A DNA stretch of 61,797 nucleotides from Clostridia bacterium (GCA_017625565.1 JAGAKN010000011.1:1-61797), one strand, 5' to 3'; shown: positions 1 to 7,548, counted from the stretch's first letter. Program-made: numbers and translations. The notes: generated by a model not told the origin, from the letters alone.

Positions 1-1
1 A

Positions 2-202
2 AAGCCAAAAGGCGGTATCAATCATATACTTGGCGCGATATATCCCGACTGTGAAATTAGCGATTGCCGAGATAAAGCGTATCAAAATATGTATTCGTTA
101 GTGGTTACGTCGTATAACGGAACGGCAAGCGTAAAAATCAACTTTTCCATTGACGAACCGCTATATGACATTATTCTTGATAAGGGGGAAATAACGTTTT
201 GA
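2..202 (+). CDS. C-terminal 66 residues of an unknown element protein (5' end outside window)
   Basis: An open frame enters from the left edge and ends with TGA at 200-202. The visible tail is mixed polar with no membrane segment and ends in a beta-rich stretch (VKINFSIDEPLYDII). The stop overlaps the TTG start of the next gene, so the two are very likely translationally coupled and in one operon. I do not recognise the family. Because it precedes a secreted anchored protein and a Zot-like ATPase, it may be a virion or assembly protein, but that is only inference. Confidence 0.6.
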   Translation, partial: KPKGGINHILGAIYPDCEISDCRDKAYQNMYSLVVTSYNGTASVKINFSIDEPLYDIILDKGEITF

Positions 203-2208
203 TTAAGGCAAAAAAACACAAGTTTTTGTATGCCGTTCTTGCGTTTTTCTTATGCGTATGCACCCTTTTCACGTCGTTTGTGCATATTGGCGTTGCGTAT
301 GCGGCGAGTAATGACGGCGTTCAATTCGACAATACAAACGTTTTAGACGATTTGCGTTCTTCCACCGTTGACGGAAAACCCTTTGACTTAAACGAATACC
401 CTTTCGACAGTACGGGGCTTATAAAATCGCCCACTATAATAAATTTCGTCGAATACTGTTATTCGTTCAAGGTCAATATGCAAGACAATTACGGGTTATA
501 TATCTACTTTTACAATCCGCAAGCGATTGAAATTGACACGGAAAACAAGAGCAACATAATTCAACTTGCCGCGAAATACGACAGCGACGGAACGCCGACG
601 GACTATGAAAAATTCGATTTACAGTTTTGCTCCGTTTCTACCGAGCCGAATTATTATCGACTTTTCTATAAATTCAAAATCGTTGACAAGAAAGGCGCGG
701 ACGGAAAAACGATATTAGAGCGTGTAAACAGTAACGAACGCCGTTACGATATATCGGGTGTGGAATTGGTAACGAAAGGCAGTAAAAATGCCGTTGAGTA
801 CGCTGTGGGCGGTAGTTATAAGTTTAGCGGTTACGTTTCGGGCTACGGCGCGGACGAGAACGCGGAAAGCAATTTGACGTGTAGCGTTACGGAATTAGAA
901 ACGATAAGTCTTGACGTAAAAAGCACGAATTTCCGCACACAATCAAGTTCGGCTGGCAAAGACCACCAAAACCAACTTGACAGCGTGTATTTTAGCGTGG
1001 ATAATTCCTTACTTGAAAAATACGGAAAATTGCAAAAGATAAAAGCCGAGTGGTACGAATATAAAACCGCACCTATTGTGGTTGTTTCGGATAAAGGCAT
1101 ATACGATACGTTAAACGGTTACGTTGGAAAGAATATCGGGGAGCATACGGACGGGTTGCGTTATAGTTTGGGTTATGATAGAAACGTGATTTCTTCGCAG
1201 TATTCGACGATAATCAATTACGGTTGGTCGTACAACGTAGATTGCTATTCAAGTGTAGGTTTATCGACTTTTGTCGTCGATTCTGCGGATATATGTCCGC
1301 TGCTCCCTTACTTGTTCTATACGGGCGGTACGAGCGTTAGCGATTACAACATACCAACGGAAACGTTAAAACAATGGATATACACTTACGATAAAAGCGC
1401 AAACAACGGCTATTTGCCGATTAAAAACGGACAAATAAGCGCGGATTTGTTTATGGATAGCGTTGACGACGGGCGAACGCTCGGCTATAACTGCGTAGAG
1501 ATAGACGCGTCGGAAAAATATGATTTATTGTCCTACTCGGAAAATCACGGGTTTTGGGATAAGGTGTGTGACTATGGTTTCTTCTCTACGTTGTTTGGCA
1601 AAGTGCCTACGGATAATAACGTGTACGGCATAGAGCCGATATACGCAGTCAAGGACGAAGATTTGTCCTACGACAATAACGGTATTTCAAGCGCGTTATT
1701 ACTCGATAAAAACGACGTTGACGATTTCAAGACGTACTATAATACCGCAAAAGCCCAAGACAAAACAACGTTTTTATTCCGCTATGCGGTAACGGACTAT
1801 TTTGCAGGTACGCTAACGATTGATGACAGCCAAAGCACAAACGGCTTGCTTATAAAAGATACGGCGTATATGGCGAAAGAAACGGTATTTATGGACTTTG
1901 ACATTATACAATTAACCTTTAACCGCGACGGCGTATATCACGTTATACCCGTTGTGTCTAACCCTATCGACATTGTGGGAGCAATCACGCCGCCCGTTGA
2001 ATTTGACGGCAATAATTGGTGGATAATCGTGCTTATATTGATTGTTGTTATAATAGCGTTGATATTGCTTGCGCCTATTTTGCCGACGATTATCGGGCTT
2101 TTAATTAAGTTGATTGTATTGATAGGCAAAGGCTTATGGTGGCTTATATGTGCGCCGTTCAAACTAATAGGTCTATTGATTGAAAAAATCAAGGAAAAAC
2201 ACAACTAA
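199..2208 (+). CDS. Secreted, C-terminally membrane-anchored protein of the inovirus-like element (pIII-like candidate)
   Basis: The 669-residue protein starts at TTG 199, behind the purine-rich AAGGGGGAAA and overlapping the upstream stop. Residues 1-36 form a Sec signal peptide: a Lys-rich start, a hydrophobic core and a VAYA-A cleavage site. A long extracytoplasmic region rich in Tyr, Asn and Asp follows. Residues about 609-655 are strongly hydrophobic (one or two membrane spans), and the tail is short and basic. This architecture, just ahead of a small presumptive ssDNA-binding protein and a Zot-like ATPase, matches the adsorption/terminal protein (pIII) of filamentous phages. No homologous domain is recognisable by eye, so the pIII role is inference. 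An alternative is an ordinary surface protein carried as cargo. Confidence 0.65.
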   Translation: MIKAKKHKFLYAVLAFFLCVCTLFTSFVHIGVAYAASNDGVQFDNTNVLDDLRSSTVDGKPFDLNEYPFDSTGLIKSPTIINFVEYCYSFKVNMQDNYGLYIYFYNPQAIEIDTENKSNIIQLAAKYDSDGTPTDYEKFDLQFCSVSTEPNYYRLFYKFKIVDKKGADGKTILERVNSNERRYDISGVELVTKGSKNAVEYAVGGSYKFSGYVSGYGADENAESNLTCSVTELETISLDVKSTNFRTQSSSAGKDHQNQLDSVYFSVDNSLLEKYGKLQKIKAEWYEYKTAPIVVVSDKGIYDTLNGYVGKNIGEHTDGLRYSLGYDRNVISSQYSTIINYGWSYNVDCYSSVGLSTFVVDSADICPLLPYLFYTGGTSVSDYNIPTETLKQWIYTYDKSANNGYLPIKNGQISADLFMDSVDDGRTLGYNCVEIDASEKYDLLSYSENHGFWDKVCDYGFFSTLFGKVPTDNNVYGIEPIYAVKDEDLSYDNNGISSALLLDKNDVDDFKTYYNTAKAQDKTTFLFRYAVTDYFAGTLTIDDSQSTNGLLIKDTAYMAKETVFMDFDIIQLTFNRDGVYHVIPVVSNPIDIVGAITPPVEFDGNNWWIIVLILIVVIIALILLAPILPTIIGLLIKLIVLIGKGLWWLICAPFKLIGLLIEKIKEKHN

Positions 2209-2221
2209 ATATCATTTTTAA

Positions 2222-2266
2222 GATACCACCGCGCGGATCGGCGCGCGACGTTCGGCACGGTGTATC
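2222..2266. repeat. Imperfect GC-rich inverted repeat between element genes
   Basis: GATAC and ACCG (2222-2231) pair with CGGT and GTATC (2258-2266) around an inner GCGCG/CGCGC helix. There is no clear U-run, so a simple terminator is less likely. Filamentous phages carry a packaging hairpin in an intergenic region and this is one candidate. It could also be an RNA-processing or partial termination structure. Confidence 0.4.
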
Positions 2267-2296
2267 AAATATAATTTTTTCAAGGAGCATTAAAAA

Positions 2297-2668
2297 ATGG
2301 AAAACTTAAACAAGGTAGTCAAGGAAATCAAAATTGTAGCAAAACCGTCTAAACGCGGCGGCAAAAATCACTTTGTTCGTGTAGAACTCATTAACGGGCG
2401 TTCGGCTGACGTATGGTGTGATAAAGAGATTATCGAACTTATCCAAACTTGCACAGAACTCGGCGTTGAGCCGTTTAAGAGTTTTTCGCTCGAAAAACGT
2501 ACAAGCGAAAAGAACGGCGCGGAATATATTGCCGTCGTGCTTACTATGTTTAACGACGACGAATACTTTTATTTCTTGCCACGCGCCACGAATACCATTG
2601 TGGAATTGCTTGTGGAAAAACTTGCGAAAGACGAAAAGACGGCAACTCTTGCAAAGAAAGAAAACTAA
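2297..2668 (+). CDS. Small element protein, possible ssDNA-binding (pV-like) protein
   Basis: The protein has 123 residues. ATG 2297 lies behind AAGGAGC. There is no signal peptide or membrane segment. The N-terminal 30 residues are basic (KIVAKPSKRGGK), followed by alternating beta-like segments compatible with a small OB-like fold, and the C-terminus is charged. In filamentous phages the gene near the minor coat and assembly genes often encodes the ssDNA-binding protein that coats the single strand before extrusion. Size and position fit that role, but I see no diagnostic motif, so the assignment is weak. It lies in a tight operon with the 83-residue gene 15 bp downstream. Confidence 0.5.
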   Translation: MENLNKVVKEIKIVAKPSKRGGKNHFVRVELINGRSADVWCDKEIIELIQTCTELGVEPFKSFSLEKRTSEKNGAEYIAVVLTMFNDDEYFYFLPRATNTIVELLVEKLAKDEKTATLAKKEN

Positions 2669-2682
2669 AAGGAGCGTAAAAT

Positions 2683-2934
2683 ATGAGCGAACAAAACAAA
2701 CCTTATGTACCTTACACCACCGAGCAAAAACGCGAATATGCAAAGCAATTTACCCCCGACCAAATCAAGTCCTATCGTAACGGACAACGTAGCGCATACG
2801 CGCATATGGGGAATATCGGTAAGCGTAATTCGTTTTTTATTCACGGTAACTTGAAAAAGGACGACACGGCAAATCCCGTTGCGCCACCCGTTGAAAAGCC
2901 CAAACGTGGGCGTAAAAAAGCGGACGATAAATAA
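2683..2934 (+). CDS. Small basic hypothetical protein of the element
   Basis: The protein has 83 residues. ATG 2683 is preceded by AAAAGGAGCG. The N-terminal half carries a YTTEQKREYAKQFTPDQIKSY segment that looks helical, and the C-terminal 15 residues are Lys/Arg-rich after a Pro-rich linker (PKRGRKK). There is no hydrophobic span, so it is not an obvious major coat protein. The basic tail suggests nucleic-acid contact. The family is not recognised. An intrinsic terminator follows directly, marking the end of this transcription unit. Confidence 0.55.
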   Translation: MSEQNKPYVPYTTEQKREYAKQFTPDQIKSYRNGQRSAYAHMGNIGKRNSFFIHGNLKKDDTANPVAPPVEKPKRGRKKADDK

Positions 2935-2943
2935 ACTCTTTTC

Positions 2944-2972
2944 GGGGGCGGGCTTTTGTCCGCCCCTTATTT
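2944..2972 (+). terminator. Intrinsic terminator after the 83-residue gene
   Basis: GGGGCGG (2945-2951) pairs with CCGCCCC (2960-2966), followed by a U-rich stretch TTATTTCTTTT. It lies just 10 bp after the stop codon and before the Zot-like gene. Confidence 0.75.
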
Positions 2973-2990
2973 CTTTTGTTTGGGGGTATT

Positions 2991-3857
2991 ATGGAAAAAA
3001 CCTATTATTTGACTTACGTTGTCGGGGAGCGCGGTGTTGGGAAAACAACCTTGCTTGCACACTTTGCAACTAAATATATGATACCGCCACTCGCTATACA
3101 AGATTTGTCTATTTGTAAAAAGGAAATCGAACGTTTACGGCTTGGTGGTTGGGATAATTTGAGCCTTGCTCCGCACGTTCAACACTTGGTTTACGTTGTG
3201 GACGATACTTTTATCGCGCAAGGGCTTGGCTATAAACCGCGCGTTTCTATGGAATTACAGTTTGAAAAAATAGGTCTATACGACGGAACGCACGAAGTTA
3301 GTTATTTGCTCCCGTATGCAAAAATCTTTTTGCCTGAAATACAAAGCAAGTTAGACAGTAGAAAGTCAATGACTGCGGAACGGGTTGCCGATTATTTTTT
3401 GCGGTATATCGAACGTCAAAGAAAAGTCGGCGTTCAAATGTGGGCTGACACGCAAATAGACGACAGCGCAGACAAACGCTTTCGTTCGCTCTCGGATAAA
3501 CTCATAGAAGTACAAGGCAAAAAAGACTATTACGACGTACACGGGCGGTTGAAAAAGACGGTTTGGACTTGCTACGAATTTTCGGGCGTTCGGCAATACG
3601 CAAGGTATAAAGATACGGGAAACGTGCGCGAAGCGACTAAAACCAAATACACGCATTACGGAAACATTTACAACTGCGTTGACAGTTATTCGGGCAAAGA
3701 ATACTTTTATTACGGTATGACGGGCAACTATCATACAACGCTTGCCACGATTACGGGCAACGACAAAAACGCTATGTTGGCGCGGTGCGAACGTTATCCG
3801 CTTTTCAAACAAGACGAAAACAAAAACAACGGGGTTGTGGACTTATGGAAAAATTAG
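2991..3857 (+). CDS. Zot/pI-like P-loop ATPase (filamentous phage morphogenesis protein)
   Basis: ATG 2991 was chosen over TTG 2976 because GGGGG lies 5-9 bp upstream; this gives 288 residues. A Walker A motif GERGVGKTT sits at residues 12-20. Around residues 110-160 there is a hydrophobic strand ending in LPEIQ, an SRK stretch, a helical YIERQRKVGVQ block and a strand ending in ADTQ. This is the layout of the FtsK/HerA-like pI/Zot ATPases (Walker B, an R/H-rich helix and a sensor Gln). The usual Walker B Asp-Glu is Pro-Glu here. No C-terminal transmembrane segment is visible, unlike classical pI/Zot, so membrane docking would need a partner. It is the main marker of an inovirus-like element. 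The alternative is a plasmid-packaging or mobilisation ATPase. Confidence 0.7.
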   Translation: MEKTYYLTYVVGERGVGKTTLLAHFATKYMIPPLAIQDLSICKKEIERLRLGGWDNLSLAPHVQHLVYVVDDTFIAQGLGYKPRVSMELQFEKIGLYDGTHEVSYLLPYAKIFLPEIQSKLDSRKSMTAERVADYFLRYIERQRKVGVQMWADTQIDDSADKRFRSLSDKLIEVQGKKDYYDVHGRLKKTVWTCYEFSGVRQYARYKDTGNVREATKTKYTHYGNIYNCVDSYSGKEYFYYGMTGNYHTTLATITGNDKNAMLARCERYPLFKQDENKNNGVVDLWKN

Positions 3858-4165
3858 ACTTTATCGAATTACACAAGGAAAAATTAGCGGTTATCTTTGA
3901 GAATATCGACATACTTTCGACTATGAAAGAAAGCGACACGCAACTACCACCGCGATTTTTTAAGGAAATAACAAACGACGTGATTTTAGACTACGCCGCG
4001 AAAATGCGAATTTTGAACAAGAACACGAAATTTGTTACAAAGGAACTTATGAAAGATTTTAGACTATTACGGCGCGAACAAAAGCAACGTCAAGCGGAAA
4101 TACGAAGAAAACGCAAACGCGAAACGCTTATTTACGTTTTACCCGTTGCGCTCATCAACCCGTAA
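3845..4165 (+). CDS. Small basic helical protein of the element, translationally coupled to the ATPase gene
   Basis: ATG 3845 overlaps the last 13 bp of the ATPase gene and gives 106 residues (MEKLDFIELHKEK...). The ORF could be read from further upstream, but that would lie deep inside the ATPase gene. The protein is helical. It ends in a strongly basic stretch (residues about 75-95, RREQKQRQAEIRRKRKRE) followed by a short hydrophobic tail ending in Asn-Pro. The function is unknown. Basic coiled or helical proteins at this position could bind the packaged strand or Rep. The gene ends 14 bp before the origin hairpins. Confidence 0.55.
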   Translation: MEKLDFIELHKEKLAVIFENIDILSTMKESDTQLPPRFFKEITNDVILDYAAKMRILNKNTKFVTKELMKDFRLLRREQKQRQAEIRRKRKRETLIYVLPVALINP

Positions 4166-4178
4166 CCACTACGGCAAA

Positions 4179-4206
4179 CACACGGACGGCGACAGCCGTC
4201 CGTGTG
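4179..4206. repeat. Perfect 12-bp inverted repeat next to the replication origin
   Basis: CACACGGACGGC (4179-4190) is exactly complementary to GCCGTCCGTGTG (4195-4206), with a 4-base loop GACA. No U-run follows, so it is not a standard terminator. It sits 3 bp before the nonanucleotide stem-loop. Rep-binding iterons, a second-strand origin or a packaging signal are the reasonable candidates. Confidence 0.7.
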
Positions 4207-4208
4207 CC

Positions 4209-4234
4209 GGTGGCGTTAGTATTACCACGCCACC
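4209..4234 (+). other. CRESS-type rolling-circle origin stem-loop with TAGTATTAC
   Basis: GGTGGCGT (4209-4216) pairs perfectly with ACGCCACC (4227-4234). The 10-base loop contains TAGTATTAC at 4217-4225. This is the conserved nonanucleotide of circoviruses (TAGTATTAC; geminiviruses use TAATATTAC), which their Rep nicks between T and A (TAGTATT/AC). The hairpin is 40 bp upstream of the CRESS-type rep gene. Seeing motif, stem and cognate Rep type together makes chance very unlikely. Confidence 0.9.
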
Positions 4235-4273
4235 CCGTAACAATGTAACACTTTTATACTTTTCGGGGGCTTT

Positions 4274-5302
4274 ATGGACGATAAAATTAAAATTGATTTG
4301 TCCGTTACGGACGATACGAACGAAAACAAAAAGAATAGTCAAGCCCGTGATTGGTGTTTTACTATAAATAACCCCGTACAAAGCGAACAAGAATTTTTAG
4401 AATACCTTAACACCGTTACGGACTTGCGGTATGCGGTATTTCAACGTGAACGCGCTCCCGAAACGGGGACGGAACATTATCAAGGCTATTTTGAATTTAC
4501 TCAACCTAAATGGTTTACTACAATTAAAAAGTGTTTATCAAAAGAAAATATCGGTGTGGACGCGCATATTGAACAACGCAAGGGAAAACGCTCCCAAGCC
4601 CGTGAATACTGTATGGACGAAGAAACAAGAATTAGTCCGCAATACTACGAGTGGGGCGAATTTATACAAGACGGCGAACGCTCCGATTTAACCGATATTA
4701 TGCACGATATTGAAAACGGTATGACTTTATACGACCTATCCAAAAAACACGGAAACCGTTTTATTAGGGTTATGAAATGGGCGAAAGAATATAGACAATC
4801 TCATTTAGAAAACAAGTTTAAGCGTGTGTTTCGTAATATGAAAGTTTACTATATTTACGGCTCGGCTGGGTGCGGAAAGACAAGTTACGTTTTTAAGAAA
4901 CACGGCTACGACGACGTATATAGAACGACTAACTATGAATTTGGTTGGATAGACGATTACAACGGCGAAAAAGTATTGTTTCTTGACGAGTTCCGCAGTT
5001 CGTTCAAAATATCCGAAGTCTTGGACTATTTGGACGGGCAACCTATACGAATACGGGGCAGACATTACAACCGTGTAGCGTGTTATGATACGGTTTATAT
5101 CGTGTCAAATCTATCTTTACAAGAACAATATACAAACATACAACAAAACGAGCCTAAAACTTGGGGTGCATTTTGCCGACGTATAACGGCGGTATATAAT
5201 TTTGACGAAAGCAAAGAAATCCCCGTAAACAAAGTTACGGGGAAATTACAAACAAAACCTACGCTTATACCGATTGACGACGACAGCGAACTGCCGTTCT
5301 AA
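4274..5302 (+). CDS. rep: CRESS-DNA-virus-type replication initiator (HUH endonuclease + SF3 helicase)
   Basis: The 342-residue protein starts at ATG 4274, behind CGGGGGC. The endonuclease domain has motif I FTINNP (29-34), motif II HYQGYFEF (68-75; the His-x-Gln form typical of circo-like Reps) and motif III around catalytic Tyr112 (AREYCMDEE). The Lys of the usual YxxK is Asp115. The superfamily 3 helicase domain has Walker A GSAGCGKTS (196-204), Walker B KVLFLDE (233-239) and a motif C strand ending in Asn (YIVSN, about 272-277). The protein would nick the plus strand at the hairpin just upstream and drive rolling-circle replication. Such Reps are known from eukaryotic ssDNA viruses and from bacterial pCRESS plasmids. 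Finding one beside a Zot-like ATPase is unusual. Confidence 0.9.
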   Translation: MDDKIKIDLSVTDDTNENKKNSQARDWCFTINNPVQSEQEFLEYLNTVTDLRYAVFQRERAPETGTEHYQGYFEFTQPKWFTTIKKCLSKENIGVDAHIEQRKGKRSQAREYCMDEETRISPQYYEWGEFIQDGERSDLTDIMHDIENGMTLYDLSKKHGNRFIRVMKWAKEYRQSHLENKFKRVFRNMKVYYIYGSAGCGKTSYVFKKHGYDDVYRTTNYEFGWIDDYNGEKVLFLDEFRSSFKISEVLDYLDGQPIRIRGRHYNRVACYDTVYIVSNLSLQEQYTNIQQNEPKTWGAFCRRITAVYNFDESKEIPVNKVTGKLQTKPTLIPIDDDSELPF

Positions 5303-5336
5303 TCTTCGGGTGGGTGCTTGGGTTGGGGAAATAAGA

Positions 5337-5374
5337 AAGACAATGCTTTTACGCATTGTCTTGTTCTCTTTTTT
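5337..5374 (+). terminator. Intrinsic terminator after rep
   Basis: AAGACAATGC (5337-5346) pairs with GCATTGTCTT (5353-5362) and is followed by TGTTCTCTTTTTT. It ends the rep transcription unit. The rest of 5303-5433 shows no gene and is presumably the right junction of the element. Confidence 0.75.
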
Positions 5375-5433
5375 GGGCAAAGCCTGCAACGCCGTTTATA
5401 AATATATAGCGTGTGTTCAAACTTTGCCGATTG

Positions 5434-5509
5434 TGGTGGAGATAAGCGGATTCGAACCGCTGGCCTCCTCGTTGCGAACGAGGCGCTCTACCAACTGAGC
5501 CATATCCCC
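5434..5509 (-). tRNA. tRNA-Ala (anticodon CGC)
   Basis: The minus-strand cloverleaf has acceptor GGGGATA/TATCTCC, anticodon stem CCTCG/CGAGG around loop TTCGCAA, and T-loop GTTCGAATC. Discriminator A and an encoded CCA lie at 5434-5437. The 3' end points at the inovirus-like element, the arrangement expected if the element had integrated at the 3' end of this tRNA gene. Confidence 0.95.
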
Positions 5510-5522
5510 AAAGGACGCTATT

Positions 5523-5551
5523 ATTATATATCATTTCTTTTGCTTTGTCAA
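5523..5551 (-). promoter_or_regulatory. Sigma-A promoter of tRNA-Ala
   Basis: Read on the minus strand, there is a perfect -35 TTGACA (5546-5551), a 17-bp spacer and a perfect -10 TATAAT (5523-5528), with transcription entering the tRNA about 14 bp later. Confidence 0.9.
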
Positions 5552-5691
5552 CGATTTTTTACGCGCTTTTCAGAAAAATTCGGGAAGTCGGCTTTTAATT
5601 TATGGAAATTGCAATAGGGTAAAAGCTAGGGTATACAAATTCGAGTTTTTTGACATATTATATAGGGAATAAAAATAAGGAGATTGCGTCT

Positions 5692-6975
5692 ATGAATCCA
5701 TTTACGGAAAAACCTGGGAAAATTGAAAAGAGTATACAAAATTGGCAACAAGTCTATCCAAGGAGCTACAACAAACGCGAGGTAGATCCTTATACGAAAA
5801 CACGTATAATTTTAATGAATGGTACAGAGTTTGAGGCGAATTGGTTTTCACATCAGTTAGCGCGACATACCGACGATAACGATTTGCGTAGAGATATTGC
5901 ATTGTCGCGCTACGTGGAAAAACAGCAACAGTTGAAGATTTCCTTGCTGAAACCTGCGAACGAGACAATTTTAGAGCACACCATTTCTTACGAACAGTTG
6001 GCGGTCGATTTGACGGCGGAACTCGCCAAACGGGAACTCGATTGCAACGTCAAAACGGCGTTAGATTTCGCTCTTTTAGAAGACTTTGATCATTTGTACA
6101 GGTATGCAAACTTGTTGGAAATGGAGCAAGGGCTTGCTGCGGAATGGTTAGTTGGAAGGTATACGGAGATTATGCCTGGAAGACCGACGATTTCACATCA
6201 CCGATTCCCGAAAGATAACGTCAAAAAGGCGATTAACGCCAAGGAATCGGACGTACAAACGGTTTTAAATACGATGATTATTACTGCTGCAGAACAGCAA
6301 ACAATGAACTATTATATGAACGTGACGAACTTCTCAACGTCGGATATCGGGCGTAGGCTATATCAGGAAATAGCGCTCGTAGAAGAAGAACACGTCACGC
6401 AGTACGAATCCTTGATGGATGCGAATGCAACGTGGCTGGAAATGTTGCTTTGGCATGAATATTGCGAGTGCTACCTGTATTGGTCGTGTTATATGACGGA
6501 AACGGATGCGTATATCAAGAATTTATGGGAAGAAAACCTGTGTATGGAGATTGCGCATTTGCATAAAGCGGTCGAGCTTTTGAAAAAATACGAGAATAAG
6601 GATTGGCAAGAAGTCATTAAAGATGGGGAATTTCCTGCACCGATTTCCTTGCATGAAAATATCGATTACGTGCGTAAAATCTTGGAAAATACCGTACAAT
6701 ATACGTCAAAAAAGGAAAAATACGTGCGAATAAAGGATTTATCGGAAACCGCCGACTTTTTTGCGTTCCAAAACACCATAAATCCGACAACCGAAATTGT
6801 TCCGTCGCATAACGTGATTGAAGGGTTTATTCGTCGTCGGGGTGCGGATTATCGGTATCAAGTTGCTCCAAATCCGATTCCAGAGCTCCGCAATCGCAGA
6901 CAAGACAATACTTCCGTTGGAAGAAAGCCGAATGCTACGGACGATCGCGGGAACTTTGAATGCAATAAAGACTGA
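5692..6975 (+). CDS. Ferritin-like (di-iron) domain protein with three ExxH motifs
   Basis: ATG 5692 was chosen because AAGGAG lies 9 bp upstream, which drops an unlikely 14-residue extension; this gives 427 residues. The protein is almost all helical. It carries repeated carboxylate/histidine helix pairs: Glu95 and Glu101 with an EDFDH block (130-134), Glu201 with E231-x-x-H234, and Glu256/Glu259 with E286-x-x-H289. Alternating Glu and ExxH helices are the signature of ferritin-like/rubrerythrin-like four-helix bundles, here present about one and a half times. The C-terminal 60 residues are charged and probably disordered. The substrate is unknown; oxidative-stress or iron handling, or a coat-like spore role, are guesses. 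A 16-bp stem terminator follows. Confidence 0.6.
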   Translation: MNPFTEKPGKIEKSIQNWQQVYPRSYNKREVDPYTKTRIILMNGTEFEANWFSHQLARHTDDNDLRRDIALSRYVEKQQQLKISLLKPANETILEHTISYEQLAVDLTAELAKRELDCNVKTALDFALLEDFDHLYRYANLLEMEQGLAAEWLVGRYTEIMPGRPTISHHRFPKDNVKKAINAKESDVQTVLNTMIITAAEQQTMNYYMNVTNFSTSDIGRRLYQEIALVEEEHVTQYESLMDANATWLEMLLWHEYCECYLYWSCYMTETDAYIKNLWEENLCMEIAHLHKAVELLKKYENKDWQEVIKDGEFPAPISLHENIDYVRKILENTVQYTSKKEKYVRIKDLSETADFFAFQNTINPTTEIVPSHNVIEGFIRRRGADYRYQVAPNPIPELRNRRQDNTSVGRKPNATDDRGNFECNKD

Positions 6976-6978
6976 TAT

Positions 6979-7012
6979 GAAAGCAGGACTGACATTTGTC
7001 AGTCCTGCTTTC
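6979..7012. terminator. Bidirectional terminator with a perfect 16-bp stem
   Basis: The left arm 6979-6994 and right arm 6997-7012 are exact complements separated by TT. The hairpin lies between the convergent ferritin-like and amidase genes and overlaps the amidase stop codon. Confidence 0.85.
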
Positions 7013-7505
7013 TTACCCCTACGATATGTATACCTCGAAGTTGTTGATAATTATAATCGGTTAACGGTCGATTGAATGCGTCGTTTGTGTGCGCGGCGAC
7101 TAAGGGAACACTGTTTTGAAATCCTACGATAAGCAAAGTATGATAAAATTCGCCTGTATTTCTACCTAATTGTATAAAATCTCCGATTTCTATTTCGTTG
7201 ATAGGGACATTTTTTCCAAATGGACCGTCGCCGTTTCCAATGGGGGTATTGGCATTGTCGATTAAAAACCGATGGAAAAATTCAACGCCCGTCCATGCAG
7301 GGGCGCGATTGTTTAAGGATTGATAATACCAGCCGAAGGTAGGGGTAAAATTCATGGTTTTACACCCTGCAAATAGGCATTGAGAAGCAAAATTCGTGCA
7401 GTCACCCCCAAGCCTATTAAAATCATAATACTCTGGATTGCGGGAAAATGCCCACGTTTTAGCGTAAGAAATAGCGTTTTCTCTATGATAGGATAGGATT
7501 GCCAT
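6999..7505 (-). CDS. Putative amidase-domain (amidase_6) protein
   Basis: From ATG 7505 the product has 168 residues. It opens with YHRENAISYAKTWAF and then a YDF...GGDCTNFASQCL block whose Cys would be the nucleophile, with a later YHTLLIVG containing the likely catalytic His. This is the pattern of the NlpC/P60-related amidase_6 family found in Firmicute cell-wall and spore proteins. No signal peptide is visible, so the enzyme is cytoplasmic or mother-cell located, or uses an unusual route. The start is uncertain: the frame stays open to 7583, but that extension would be encoded by a repeated palindromic element, and neither start has a good ribosome site. The next gene (divergent) is sigK. 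Confidence 0.65.
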   Translation of the reverse strand: MAILSYHRENAISYAKTWAFSRNPEYYDFNRLGGDCTNFASQCLFAGCKTMNFTPTFGWYYQSLNNRAPAWTGVEFFHRFLIDNANTPIGNGDGPFGKNVPINEIEIGDFIQLGRNTGEFYHTLLIVGFQNSVPLVAAHTNDAFNRPLTDYNYQQLRGIHIVGVRKQD

Positions 7506-7548
7506 GCTATATTCTATGCCAACGCGCAAAAAAGAGTGAAAAAAGGCG

